DNA of 59,781 bases from a virus, in the IMG/VR virus record IMGVR_UViG_3300009419_000837, positions 1 to 59,781 of that record; one strand, 5' to 3'. Under the pieces are notes generated by a model. The model saw only the letters and a list, made by a program, of their open reading frames with translations. It made no database searches and was not told the DNA's origin. Positions 42,201-51,262 of this stretch are shown in pieces. A program made the position numbers and the translations under genes. Positions within the stretch are counted from its first letter, which is position 1, and every line of letters starts with the position of its first letter.

Positions 42201-42297
42201 CGTACTTAGCAATGTCATTGTACGAGTACTCTGCTGAATCAGTGTACGTACCTGTCCAATTAAAGCGAAGCTTTCCTAAATCTAGGATCTGTGCCAT
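39235..42297 (-). CDS. Large tail fibre protein
   Basis: 1020 residues. The N-terminus has two carbohydrate-binding-like repeats (WTGTYTDSAEYSYNDIAKYG and WRGTYTQNTLYYVNDLVTDG). Two copies of a long block (ASTDFIAY... DMGITSNNFD... and DMGITSSNFS...) follow, then three copies of a beta module (TGDVVRVTG, FLVGDSVVVAAID, YLVGETVVVTNVD, two with FNGTYTIT), Ser/Thr-rich beta repeats, and a conserved cap (GNVTLDGSNAVTLDWT to AWIVYASANQNF). It should be the main long fibre. Confidence 0.85.
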   Translation of the reverse strand: MAQILDLGKLRFNWTGTYTDSAEYSYNDIAKYGPNLYAYKSNTATTGNAPSNATYWALIVEGADWRGTYTQNTLYYVNDLVTDGTSTFIVTVQHTSATPAGALPNDNTVLFALGQEGLPNQSGQAYKLLSTDGTDSLWTATTRLTKTYTGGSQGTGAVNFETSAGLTDAMSVFSASTTDFAQFPIVNLNNGANASTDFIAYTADGVNDNGWIDMGITSNNFDAETYGITGPHDGYVFMSAPQGDTYDVVSKKTLAGTATLTTSLPHGYTTGDVVRVTGVGAAYDGKRTVVGAPTSVTFTFTTTGSPEAETALDPAGLTWAPAGDGNLVLATTETGLSNNIVFAAGGLTAGTTQMIIIPNETVHIEIETESTSSTTGALVVAGGIGSAGNVNIAGDLDVNGTVDFSGVTTLPIGSNANNFLASLTNPVVVVDTNLNDYSQIAFQNRSTNANASTDFIAYSNNGTDSSGYIDMGITSSNFSDPEFTITGKGDGYIFVVGAEGGDDQGNLVFATGDTGSQNKIIFAAGGLASDNTQMEITPGVNVHIEIATPSTSPTTGALTVVGGVGISGDVYIQGNIVFGGEGTQVGTANLAVEAPFIFTGDGSTSLTNDLGIVVEGKYTVSGFLPSRKVVNKALTSNVATLETEVAHGFLVGDSVVVAAIDSTFNGTYTITTVPNTTSFTYAKTATNVPSARIGDQTFSINNKALVSNVATLTTTATHPYLVGETVVVTNVDSTFNGTYTITAVTSNTFSYAKTTTNVSSTAVSPTGTSVVNQSVSSALVADPIRTRYNTWSKDATDSTWKLASNIIVKPETTVDYAQAGLVYDAVRVGNLTAAAATFSSTITGGAASNIAINTNQFTVNATTGNVSTQGTLAVTSTSTFTGAATFNGGITSTGTTTIGELREEVGNVTLDGSNAVTLDWTADNVFYIASAPTGNMTFNFTNVPTDNNFIMTTNVFVTQGATGRIPSTVNINGAGQTIRWANSLTPTGTNGAGKIDIFTFSFHRTNAGAWIVYASANQNF

Positions 42298-42557
42298 TAC
42301 AATACCTCCAACAGTAGACGCCCGGTTTCTTGATCAAAGCTATAACGGAAGGTGTTGTAGCTCCACATCCAATTTAGATAACTGGTAGAGGTGACCTCAA
42401 ATTCGTCGGGCAAACGAATCGGAGCATCACCGTTAATGATATCGATATATGCCTGGCCTGTCTCAGTATTTTGCTTTAGGCCATAAAACGCCTTATCTAC
42501 AAGATCCTCAAGCGTTGAGGAAAATCCGTCATCAATATCTACTAGATCTTGTGCCAT
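42297..42557 (-). CDS. Small virion-region protein
   Basis: 86 acidic residues; helical start (FSSTLEDLVDKAFYGLKQ) and an aromatic C-terminal part (YLNWMWSYNTFRYSF). It overlaps the large fibre start by one base and the preceding gene by one base. Likely a fibre- or neck-associated structural protein; family not recognised. Confidence 0.55.
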   Translation of the reverse strand: MAQDLVDIDDGFSSTLEDLVDKAFYGLKQNTETGQAYIDIINGDAPIRLPDEFEVTSTSYLNWMWSYNTFRYSFDQETGRLLLEVL

Positions 42558-42979
42558 TACTTGATTGCCTCTCGTAGGTCAAGGGTTACATTTATAGCAT
42601 CTTCAATAGGGCATTTAGCCTTGATTGAGTCCCCTATCTGAAGGACAATCTCAGCGCCAATCTTATTAGCGGTCTCATCGATTGAAACCTCTGCAACACG
42701 GGTGTCTCCAGCTACTTGAGGAAACACCATGTACTTAGACTTTAGAACTCGAGTCTTCGATACAAAGTAGTCGTTTTCGTCTACTTCACGGTAGACATAT
42801 AGCTCTACTGGAAGAATAGTCCCAAGTGCGTTAGAGACTAGGACGGAGTTAAGACGAGTTTTGAATGTAGCTGTGAACAGAGTCACCAAGGAGTTCGCGG
42901 CTGTAATTTGCGCGGTTACGCCTTTGTTAAATCCTTTATCCGATACGAGCTTACTGCCCTGTATTTGCATGCCTGCCAT
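42557..42979 (-). CDS. Hypothetical virion protein
   Basis: 140 residues, beta-rich, with LVTLFTATFKTRLNSVLVSN and VELYVYREVDENDYFVSKTR. The neighbouring gene (42988-43326) has a similar YVYVIPEG-type strand after a surface part, so both may form related beta sandwiches. Position between the collagen-like fibre and the long fibre suggests a fibre attachment or neck role. Confidence 0.55.
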   Translation of the reverse strand: MAGMQIQGSKLVSDKGFNKGVTAQITAANSLVTLFTATFKTRLNSVLVSNALGTILPVELYVYREVDENDYFVSKTRVLKSKYMVFPQVAGDTRVAEVSIDETANKIGAEIVLQIGDSIKAKCPIEDAINVTLDLREAIK

Positions 42980-42987
42980 TTGGTCTC

Positions 42988-43326
42988 CTATGCCGCCTGT
43001 TCAATTCCCTGAACAAAATAACGAACTCCAGCTGTGCCCGCTACCCAGATTTCATCTGTAGCGTTAATTCCAAAACGAATTGTTTCAAATACATTATAGC
43101 CTTCGAGTTCTACCTTGTAAGCGATTTGCGCCCATTTTGTTTCGTCAGAGTAATTAACAGACCCTTCAGGAATTACGTAAACGTACACTTCCGCATCAAG
43201 TAGTTCGTAGTTAGAAATAATTACTGAACACAGGTATGAAGCATCAGCAGTAAAAGCCAAAAGTCCATCTTCGTAAGTTGTACCTGTAGCGTCATCTACA
43301 ACGCCAAGGTTTGCAATACCTGCCAC
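42988..43326 (-). CDS. Hypothetical virion protein
   Basis: 112 residues of beta type (SYLCSVIISNYELLDAEVYV, IWVAGTAGVRYFVQG). Its strand pattern resembles the neighbouring 140-residue protein. No enzyme motif. Likely virion component. Confidence 0.55.
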   Translation of the reverse strand: MAGIANLGVVDDATGTTYEDGLLAFTADASYLCSVIISNYELLDAEVYVYVIPEGSVNYSDETKWAQIAYKVELEGYNVFETIRFGINATDEIWVAGTAGVRYFVQGIEQAA

Positions 43327-43327
43327 G

Positions 43328-44971
<1,644 letters not shown>

Positions 44972-44973
44972 AG

Positions 44974-46035
44974 TTACTGAGTTACCTCTTCACTAAGGAA
45001 TACCTGACCACGAATGTAAGTCTTTCGGAAATCTGGATCGCTTAAAGATTCTGCTTGTAAATCCCAAAATGCTCTGCGTGGAATGTAACGAGACTTATCG
45101 CTTGGAAGTGACAGTCTTAGTTTCTTAGTTGGACCGTCTTCAATCGTAATAGTGAAGGTAGCCCAAATAGAAGGAGAATTTGGAAACGTTCTAATTTGTG
45201 ATTTAAAGACAAGATCGTCAAAGTCTGTATCGTCTGGGAAATCAAACAGTGCGTACCAAGAGTCTCCCTGATTTAGAACAATGTCGTATACGCCAACGTT
45301 AGTTGGAGGAGGAGTGCGACCAATAACATCAATAGGAGTGTAGACGCGCTCTGGACGGCGTGCGTCATCAATCTCTTGTGGAACATACACTGGAACAAGC
45401 TTGTTAGTAGTACGGCTTGTGCGGCGGAGTATGCCCATCTCAATGCGCCAAAGACCAATGTTTAGAGCAGAAGATAACTGCTTGTATTGATCCCAACGCT
45501 GTTGAATCATTGTGGTCAACTGAGAAAAACGTTGATCACGAGGAATCGTTACTCCGTCTGGAGCAAGGATGTTAATATCAAATGCTGCGTCTGTAGCAAG
45601 CGCCCAGAGGCATTCGATAACTGACAGGATTACTAGAGGGTAGTCTTCTACAGCGGGTAGGTTTGCAAGGGTGGTTGCGCTACCAGAAGTACTGCTTCGA
45701 TTGTGAAGGTGCTGCCCTACAGCAGTATTAACAAAAGTCTCAATGTCTGAATCAGAGAAGTATCGGTAGTGAGTTCCGGTCGCAACTACTACAGAGTTAG
45801 CTGCGGGTGCGCTGGTGAAGTGGATTATTCCGTGATCTTTTTCAAGGGTGTACCCGACTGGAGTTGGCACAGGGGTACCGTTAACTGTAATAGTTAGGGT
45901 GATTGGGTCAATTGGCTTGACCTTAAGATCAAAATCTTTTTTAGAACCAGTACCGGCTTGGGTTACTGTGAACTCTTTTGGCAGATCGCCAAGCTCCATA
46001 CGAACTCTAGAGACAAGGTCAGATAAAATAGCCAC
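44974..46035 (-). CDS. Probable neck/head completion protein
   Basis: 353 residues. The first 110 are beta-rich ([20 protein letters not shown]), the middle is helical ([20 protein letters not shown] and a Trp/Gln-rich helix) and the last 110 are beta ([20 protein letters not shown]). The gene follows the capsid block and precedes a collagen-like fibre gene. It starts after the UUCG terminator, so it may be expressed at a lower level than the capsid. Function by position only. Confidence 0.55.
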   Translation of the reverse strand: MAILSDLVSRVRMELGDLPKEFTVTQAGTGSKKDFDLKVKPIDPITLTITVNGTPVPTPVGYTLEKDHGIIHFTSAPAANSVVVATGTHYRYFSDSDIETFVNTAVGQHLHNRSSTSGSATTLANLPAVEDYPLVILSVIECLWALATDAAFDINILAPDGVTIPRDQRFSQLTTMIQQRWDQYKQLSSALNIGLWRIEMGILRRTSRTTNKLVPVYVPQEIDDARRPERVYTPIDVIGRTPPPTNVGVYDIVLNQGDSWYALFDFPDDTDFDDLVFKSQIRTFPNSPSIWATFTITIEDGPTKKLRLSLPSDKSRYIPRRAFWDLQAESLSDPDFRKTYIRGQVFLSEEVTQ

Positions 46036-46102
46036 TCTTGCTCCTTATTTGTTGGCACACACTAGGTACATAATCCCATGCATGAACTAGAAAAGTCTTT
46101 AT

Positions 46103-46131
46103 AAACGAAAACAGCGGGCCCGAAGACCCGC
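46103..46131 (-). terminator. Intrinsic terminator with UUCG tetraloop
   Basis: On the minus strand GCGGGTC-TTCG-GGCCCGC folds into a 7-bp GC-rich stem (one G-U pair) closed by the very stable C(UUCG)G loop, followed by TGTTTTCGTTT. It lies between the small head gene and the neck gene and would limit read-through from the capsid region. Confidence 0.8.
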
Positions 46132-46151
46132 CGTCACGTTGAAGATTAGTC

Positions 46152-46514
46152 TTAGATTACTCCTGCGAGATAACCCTTTTCTTTAAGGTGATTCGCAACA
46201 GCCGTGGTGACCTGATACTTCTGACCCGCTTTAAACGAGTAGACATTACCTGCACCAAGAGTCATTGACTCTACGTCAACAATGACGCGAATTTCTACTG
46301 TATCTCCGTCTTGACTGCCGACCTTGGTTACCTTATCTACAACTACTGTTGGTCGATTAGGCTTGGTTGCATCAATAACTTCAGTTTCTAACTTAATCTG
46401 TGCTTCAGCTGTAGCAAGGGACATGCTCTCGGCGCTCTTATTGATTGCATCAATATTTGCCGCTGCTAGCTCGTCGCGTCTACGACCTGTTACGTCAGTT
46501 GGGTTCTTAGCCAC
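46152..46514 (-). CDS. Small head protein downstream of the capsid gene
   Basis: 120 residues from GTG 46514 with GGAGG upstream. A helical, Ala-rich N-terminal half is followed by a beta domain with DTVEIRVIVDVESMTL and AGQKYQVTTAVANHLKEKG. A decoration or head completion protein would fit its place between capsid gene and UUCG terminator. Family not recognised. Confidence 0.55.
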   Translation of the reverse strand: MAKNPTDVTGRRRDELAAANIDAINKSAESMSLATAEAQIKLETEVIDATKPNRPTVVVDKVTKVGSQDGDTVEIRVIVDVESMTLGAGNVYSFKAGQKYQVTTAVANHLKEKGYLAGVI

Positions 46515-46550
46515 TTTCTATCCTCCGATGTATTGTCTGGGTTTAATAGA

Positions 46551-46572
46551 AGGGGGGCGGTTAAGCCCCCCT
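46551..46572 (-). terminator. Strong hairpin after the major capsid gene (attenuator-like)
   Basis: AGGGGGGC (46551-46558) and GCCCCCCT (46565-46572) form a perfect 8-bp GC-rich stem with a 6-base loop, 20 bases after the capsid stop. The following minus-strand bases TTCTATT are only a weak T tract, so partial termination or 3' end protection of the capsid mRNA is likely. Confidence 0.55.
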
Positions 46573-46591
46573 CCCCTCTGCTATTAAGTTT

Positions 46592-47659
46592 TTAGTTGGT
46601 TTCTGCAATAACAACAGACTGGTCAGTAATTAGACCAAGACCGAAGATTGAGTACCAAGCAAGAGCGTGCTCACGACCGAAGTCTAGAATACCGCCATCG
46701 CGGAGTTCTACTGGAAGTGAAATAGCGTGACCGAATGCGTTATCTCCGATGAAGATAGCTGAATAACGATCTGCTGCTCCGTTACCTGTCTTTGTTGCTG
46801 GAGTGATGTAGCCTCCACCAGGTGTGATAACAGGTGTTACGTTGGTGTCAGTTGTGTAGTTAAGACCAGCACCACCAGCGACCTTTTCAACCTGTGTTGT
46901 TTCGATGAATACGCAGTCGTATAGACGACCGATCTCACCTAGCATGAAGTTACCTGGAGCTGCGTACTTTGTTACTTCGATGAACTCTGGGTTGTCACGA
47001 AGCTTACGGCTCTGGTGTGGGTGAACGAAAGCAACATATGTCTCACCTAAGCGAGGGATGTTCTTGGTTGCTAGTGTTTCGACTGCATCCTTGACAGTGT
47101 GAGTTGTCATGTTGAATGAGCCTGTCATAGCAGCACGGTTTGCAGCGGTTGTACCATCTGCGTACCAGTTGTTAACTGCTGATAGGGCTGAGCGATCTTC
47201 ACCGTAAATTGTTGAAGATGCTGCCATAAGTGTGTCGCGTGAAAGGTTATCTAGGTAGATAGCCATGTTACGACCGAGAAGACGTGAGGCTGAAGCCATT
47301 ACGTCATCGAATGATGCGTTAAGCAATAGTTCTGACACAGCAAGAGCATAACCATGCTCTGTTACTGTGATTGAGAACTGCTGTGCTGTAAGCGCGTTTG
47401 TCTGCATACGAACACCTTCGACAAGCGCTGAAGCGAAGCCAAGGTTGTTGTAACGCATGAAGTTGATCTGTAGACCAGGTGCAACACCAAGTTCAGTCTT
47501 CTTGACTGCGAACTGCTCGAAGCGAAGGATTGGTAGAGCCTGGAAAAGGATTTCCTTTGACCAGATCTGCTGAATCGCCTGAGTTAGTTGGGTGTTTGTG
47601 CCTGAGTAAGCTGTTGGGGACGCAGCAAGGTTGCCGGTACCCGTGATTCCAGATGCCAT
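46592..47659 (-). CDS. Major capsid protein, N4-gp56-like
   Basis: 355 residues with the N4-gp56-type pattern: LQINFMRYNNLGFASALVEG, TVTEHGYALAVSELLLN, RDTLMAASST, YVAFVHPHQSRKLRDNPEF and GEIGRLYDCVFIET, ending AWYSIFGLGLITDQSVVIAETN (quoted in part). It should form the HK97-fold shell. It follows the scaffold gene, the usual order. Confidence 0.92.
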   Translation of the reverse strand: MASGITGTGNLAASPTAYSGTNTQLTQAIQQIWSKEILFQALPILRFEQFAVKKTELGVAPGLQINFMRYNNLGFASALVEGVRMQTNALTAQQFSITVTEHGYALAVSELLLNASFDDVMASASRLLGRNMAIYLDNLSRDTLMAASSTIYGEDRSALSAVNNWYADGTTAANRAAMTGSFNMTTHTVKDAVETLATKNIPRLGETYVAFVHPHQSRKLRDNPEFIEVTKYAAPGNFMLGEIGRLYDCVFIETTQVEKVAGGAGLNYTTDTNVTPVITPGGGYITPATKTGNGAADRYSAIFIGDNAFGHAISLPVELRDGGILDFGREHALAWYSIFGLGLITDQSVVIAETN

Positions 47660-47689
47660 TTAAATGTATCTCCTAAGTTGGATTTTGGA

Positions 47690-48508
47690 TTAAGGGTTGC
47701 CGAACATGCCCTGTGAGATCCCACGAGCTTGAGGACTCATGAGTTTATCTCGGTATTGTGCGTATTCTTGAACAGACATGGCTGCAATTTCTTGAGCCGT
47801 AAAGTTACGTTGCGCCGTATTAGTTTCCAATGGTCCGGATGGAGGCAAGGTTGCCCTTGTCCCCGTCATATCTCGACGTGCAGTTTGCATTGCTTGCTGC
47901 GCCGATTCGAGAATTCTTGCTGAGCGCTCCTTCAATCCTTCGATACTTGCTTCAACCTCTTCAGGAGTATTTCCTGATAGAAGATCCACAAGTTCTGGAA
48001 TGATTGCTTCGCGCTCTTGTTCTAACCGCGAGTTGCGGTAATTTTGGAGGTCCGTAAAAGCACGTTCCTGCTCCAGAAGAGCGAAGGCTCGTTCGCGTTC
48101 TTGACGCTCACGCTCCAACTGCTCCTGCCACTCTTGCTCTTTAACCTTAAGAAGCTCACGAACCTCAAGTTCGGATTCCTTTTGTTCTTTTTGCATTGCC
48201 ATCTCTGCGGCTTCTTTCTCCGCAGCAGCTGCTGCTAAGCGAGCGGCTTCTTCTTCACGTTCTTTTCGAAGAGAAGAAACTTCGTCTTTCAACTGCTCGA
48301 TCTGAGGATAAAGCTTATCTTTTTCCTGTGAGCGAACCTTTGCTAGATCTTCTTCTGTGTAAAACTTTGAGTTCACAGCAGTAGAAGAAGTTGTGCTATT
48401 TGTTGTAGTAGCAGTTGACGCGTCAGCGCCAGACATGTTTACAACTGGAGTAGTTCCTGTTTCGCCTGCAAATGCAGCCGCGACAGTAGCTTCTAAACCT
48501 TCCGACAT
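47690..48508 (-). CDS. Capsid scaffold protein
   Basis: 272 residues: a disordered Thr/Ser/Asn-rich start, a 110-residue Glu/Lys/Arg/Gln coiled coil (EDLAKVRSQEKDKLYPQIEQ to EREREAIIPEL region, about 50-170), a short helical domain and a C-terminus with TAQEIAAMSVQEYAQYRDKL, typical of phage scaffolds. Encoded between portal and capsid genes. AAAGGAA precedes ATG 48508. Confidence 0.82.
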   Translation of the reverse strand: MSEGLEATVAAAFAGETGTTPVVNMSGADASTATTTNSTTSSTAVNSKFYTEEDLAKVRSQEKDKLYPQIEQLKDEVSSLRKEREEEAARLAAAAAEKEAAEMAMQKEQKESELEVRELLKVKEQEWQEQLERERQERERAFALLEQERAFTDLQNYRNSRLEQEREAIIPELVDLLSGNTPEEVEASIEGLKERSARILESAQQAMQTARRDMTGTRATLPPSGPLETNTAQRNFTAQEIAAMSVQEYAQYRDKLMSPQARGISQGMFGNP

Positions 48509-48540
48509 AAGTAATTCCTTTGCATCCTAGGGGTCGTTTT

Positions 48541-48570
48541 ACGAATGGGCTAAAGCCCGTAGCACGAATG
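48541..48570. other. Dyad flanked by direct repeats in the portal-scaffold gap
   Basis: GGGC-TAAA-GCCC (48547-48558) lies between two direct copies of ACGAATG (48541-48547 and 48564-48570) in a 124-base gap. No T tract follows on the minus strand. The gap is otherwise A/T-rich and may carry a promoter for scaffold and capsid, but I see no clear -35/-10 pair. Confidence 0.3.
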
Positions 48571-48632
48571 ACCAAACATTTTTATTCAGTATTAATTTTT
48601 CTATCAAGTACAAGAAATGTCAGCGTAAACGC

Positions 48633-50348
48633 TTATTTTTCGTACTCTTCCGGTACACGTCTCTGAGGGAGTTGCGTACCGTAAGCCTCTGTTACCAAGC
48701 GGGTTCTTAGGTCTTGCTCACCCGAAGCGATCATGGCAGTTGCCTGATCGACGATAGGGGTAGCGGCACTTGGTTGACCGCCCTGTGGAGCACCTGTTGC
48801 AGGATCCATAATTGGCTGACCTGGGGCTCCATCTGGGCCTGTAGTCATACCAGTAAGTTTCATAATCTCTCCAGCAATCTCATTCTTGAGCATCTGTAGA
48901 GCGCCATCAGCCTTGGCATCATCCATAAGTTCTTGACGAATCTCTTGAATCTTCTCAGCTGGGAACTCTTCACCAAGTGAGCGCAAGGCGCCTTCTTTGG
49001 ACTCAAGCCCTAGTGACATTAACGACTGAACTTCGTTAAGAGCAATGAGCTTATCTAGTGGAAGTGGCTGAGGGAATTGAACAACTGAACGATAAGTAAT
49101 TGGGTCATTAGGATCTAACTGCTGTACCTGACCTGGCTTAATAGGGGTGTTGAACTGAGGGTTCCAAGTAAACATCTCTGGCTCTTTAACAGCCAAGTTC
49201 AAAAGGATAAGTTCGTTGATGCGCTCAAGTCCGTATGCGTACTGAACGATCTTCTGGTGGTAACGGTTCATCAAAGGCTGGAACATAATAGACAACGCCA
49301 CGCCTGAAGTGTTAGACACTGGCATAGCCTGTCCTAGAGCAGACTCTGGAACACCAATCATTTCGTGCATAGACTTCTTAAGTAGTTCCATGAACTCCAT
49401 GGCACCCTTTAATCCTTGCGCTCCACCTTCAAGATTTTCAACACGTGCTTCTTTAGGAAGTCCGCCCCATACCTTGTTAGCGCCCTTTTCTAGTTGTGAA
49501 GCCTTCGCTCCAATAATGACTGTAACTGGCGCAGCGTGGTAATTAACAATATCGGCAACGTCAGTAGCAACCTCATTGTAAGTACGATTAATGCTAATAA
49601 TGTCGTTGCAATCAGACAAGCCCCAAGGAGAACCAGAGATGCGGACATTCGGAATATGTACAACAGGAATAGTGCCGAGCGGGTTAGGGCGTGAATCAAT
49701 AAGTTCATCATTGATGTATTCCTCGATAATGTCGTCTGTAAGAATTTCTGTGTACGTAAATACTTGACGAGTTCCTTCAAGTGATGTGCCCCAGAAACGA
49801 TACTTAAGCTTAAAGCGAATCAAGCGCTCGCGGTCATGTGGGTGGAACTCTGGAAAACAAAATGATGAGTTAAGAGGCAAGATACGAACACGACCAGGGT
49901 GGGTACGCCCAGCGGGATCTTTGTACTCTTCTTCGTAAGCAACCTTGATAAAGCAATCTCCAGAGACAGTTCCCTGTTGACCGATTTCCCAAAGTACTGT
50001 TGCTTTGTTGTTGTCGACTTCCCACACTCGCTCCAGCAAATCAGGGACAATCGCTTCTGTCTCCTTTGGTGAGCGGAACTGCACGCCTTTTCCAAAGGTA
50101 AAGTTAATTACGAAATCTGTAAACGCTCTGTAGTAATTTAGAGCAATTTGACTTTCGCCAGTCTGACGGCGGTATGAATAGTGATGACCTAGATACATAG
50201 CCCAGTTCATCGAGTAACGGTTTAGTCGCGGACCGTGTACTTCAAACTCTTCGTCTGCTAGTTCTACAAGACCTAGGGGAGAAATTGAGATTGTTAAATC
50301 GCTTGACGCCGCCCTATAACTTGGCGGTGAAAAGTCAATTGAACTCAC
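48633..50348 (-). CDS. Portal protein
   Basis: 571 residues. The portal pattern is visible: YYRAFTDFVINFTFGKGV, GTVSGDCFIKVAYEE, VVHIPNVRISGSPWGLSDC, MIGVPESALGQAMPVSNTSG and QPLMNRYHQKIVQYAYGLER. The last 90 residues are Pro/Gly/Ala-rich. It makes the dodecameric DNA gate. It is encoded after terminase and before scaffold and capsid. Confidence 0.93.
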   Translation of the reverse strand: MSSIDFSPPSYRAASSDLTISISPLGLVELADEEFEVHGPRLNRYSMNWAMYLGHHYSYRRQTGESQIALNYYRAFTDFVINFTFGKGVQFRSPKETEAIVPDLLERVWEVDNNKATVLWEIGQQGTVSGDCFIKVAYEEEYKDPAGRTHPGRVRILPLNSSFCFPEFHPHDRERLIRFKLKYRFWGTSLEGTRQVFTYTEILTDDIIEEYINDELIDSRPNPLGTIPVVHIPNVRISGSPWGLSDCNDIISINRTYNEVATDVADIVNYHAAPVTVIIGAKASQLEKGANKVWGGLPKEARVENLEGGAQGLKGAMEFMELLKKSMHEMIGVPESALGQAMPVSNTSGVALSIMFQPLMNRYHQKIVQYAYGLERINELILLNLAVKEPEMFTWNPQFNTPIKPGQVQQLDPNDPITYRSVVQFPQPLPLDKLIALNEVQSLMSLGLESKEGALRSLGEEFPAEKIQEIRQELMDDAKADGALQMLKNEIAGEIMKLTGMTTGPDGAPGQPIMDPATGAPQGGQPSAATPIVDQATAMIASGEQDLRTRLVTEAYGTQLPQRRVPEEYEK

Positions 50349-50412
50349 TTTTACTCCCTATCTAAAACTGTTAGTACGCTTATCGTAGCAGTGCCAAACT
50401 TACTTTGGATTT

Positions 50413-50718
50413 CTACTTGCGTGACTCGCCCTTAATAAGGCCTCTGCCTACAGGTTTTGTAACCTTCTTGGCAATCTTCTTTTCTTCTTTTTCTTTCTTT
50501 TCTTCTACGTAGTCTCTATTACGAGGATCAATATCCTTTTTTGAAGTTACGTATTTTCCACCCATTTGATTATATTTAGTATGGATCCAGTGACCTTTTG
50601 ATGGAGACTCTTTTGAGAACCGAGCGGAGGCTTGCACTCGAACCATGTTGTAAAGGCGTGGGTTAGCGGGGATCTGTTTAGGACCTTCTTGAACCGCTTT
50701 ACCTTGGATGTATGCCAT
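50413..50718 (-). CDS. Basic hypothetical protein
   Basis: 101 residues, very basic, with a Lys/Glu-rich tail (EEKKEKEEKKIAKK). ATG 50718 is chosen with AAGGA six bases before its spacer; a TTG lies one codon upstream. An intrinsic terminator is just upstream, so it may be expressed apart from the gene before it. Function unknown; a head-internal DNA-binding protein is possible. Confidence 0.6.
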   Translation of the reverse strand: MAYIQGKAVQEGPKQIPANPRLYNMVRVQASARFSKESPSKGHWIHTKYNQMGGKYVTSKKDIDPRNRDYVEEKKEKEEKKIAKKVTKPVGRGLIKGESRK

Positions 50719-50734
50719 CAATAATCCTTTTTAG

Positions 50735-50770
50735 AAAAGCCCCACCAGTCCTATTGCTAGGACGGTGGGG
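50735..50770 (-). terminator. Rho-independent terminator
   Basis: A long, near-perfect hairpin: CCCCACC with GGTGGGG, then TCCTA with TAGGA around a 4-base loop, followed on the minus strand by CTTTTC. It lies 14 bases after the gene ending at 50785. Confidence 0.8.
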
Positions 50771-50784
50771 AGCTAATCTGATTT

Positions 50785-51183
50785 TTAGTCGTGTACTACT
50801 GCTGGGTTAGCGGCTTCTTGGTGCGCTCCGCTACGGAACTCACGCTCGAACTCGTTTGCACCGTGATCAGCAAATGCACCCTTTGAGAACTCACCGAGAT
50901 GGTCTGGTGCTTCTACCCAAGCTGCAGAACCGACGTGAGCGCGTTCACGCATTGTCTCTTCAGCAGTCTTAGTGAATACATTAGCGTTGCGGTTAGGACG
51001 GCCAGCTGCAGGCTGATATCCCTGCATAGCGCCCTTTGAGAATTCCTGTGGAACATCAGTATCGGTTGCGATACCTTCTTCGAAGCGAAGTGGTCCACGC
51101 TGTCCTGGAAGAGCCGCTGCATATTTACGATCGTAAACCTTGTCAGCAACTTCTGGGAACTTAGGGTTTGGTGAAATTGTCAT
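50785..51183 (-). CDS. Hypothetical protein with EFSKGA repeats
   Basis: 132 residues, Ala/Gly/Pro/Asn-rich, with two copies of EFSKGA (about 47-52 and 98-103) that suggest a duplicated unit. AAGGAG precedes ATG 51183. It lies between terminase and portal with its own terminator, which points to strong separate expression; an abundant head component is possible. Family not recognised. Confidence 0.6.
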   Translation of the reverse strand: MTISPNPKFPEVADKVYDRKYAAALPGQRGPLRFEEGIATDTDVPQEFSKGAMQGYQPAAGRPNRNANVFTKTAEETMRERAHVGSAAWVEAPDHLGEFSKGAFADHGANEFEREFRSGAHQEAANPAVVHD

Positions 51184-51262
51184 TTATGACTCCTTATATA
51201 AGGTTGAGGCCTCGGTTTAAAGTATCCATCAGTACCAGAAAAATCTCATAGTAAAGTCGAAA

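Noticed and set aside
48585-48640. Plus-strand terminator AGCG-TAAA-CGCT followed by TATTTTT
   Set aside because: The stem is only four base pairs and no plus-strand gene lies upstream within several kb; it overlaps the end of the portal gene.
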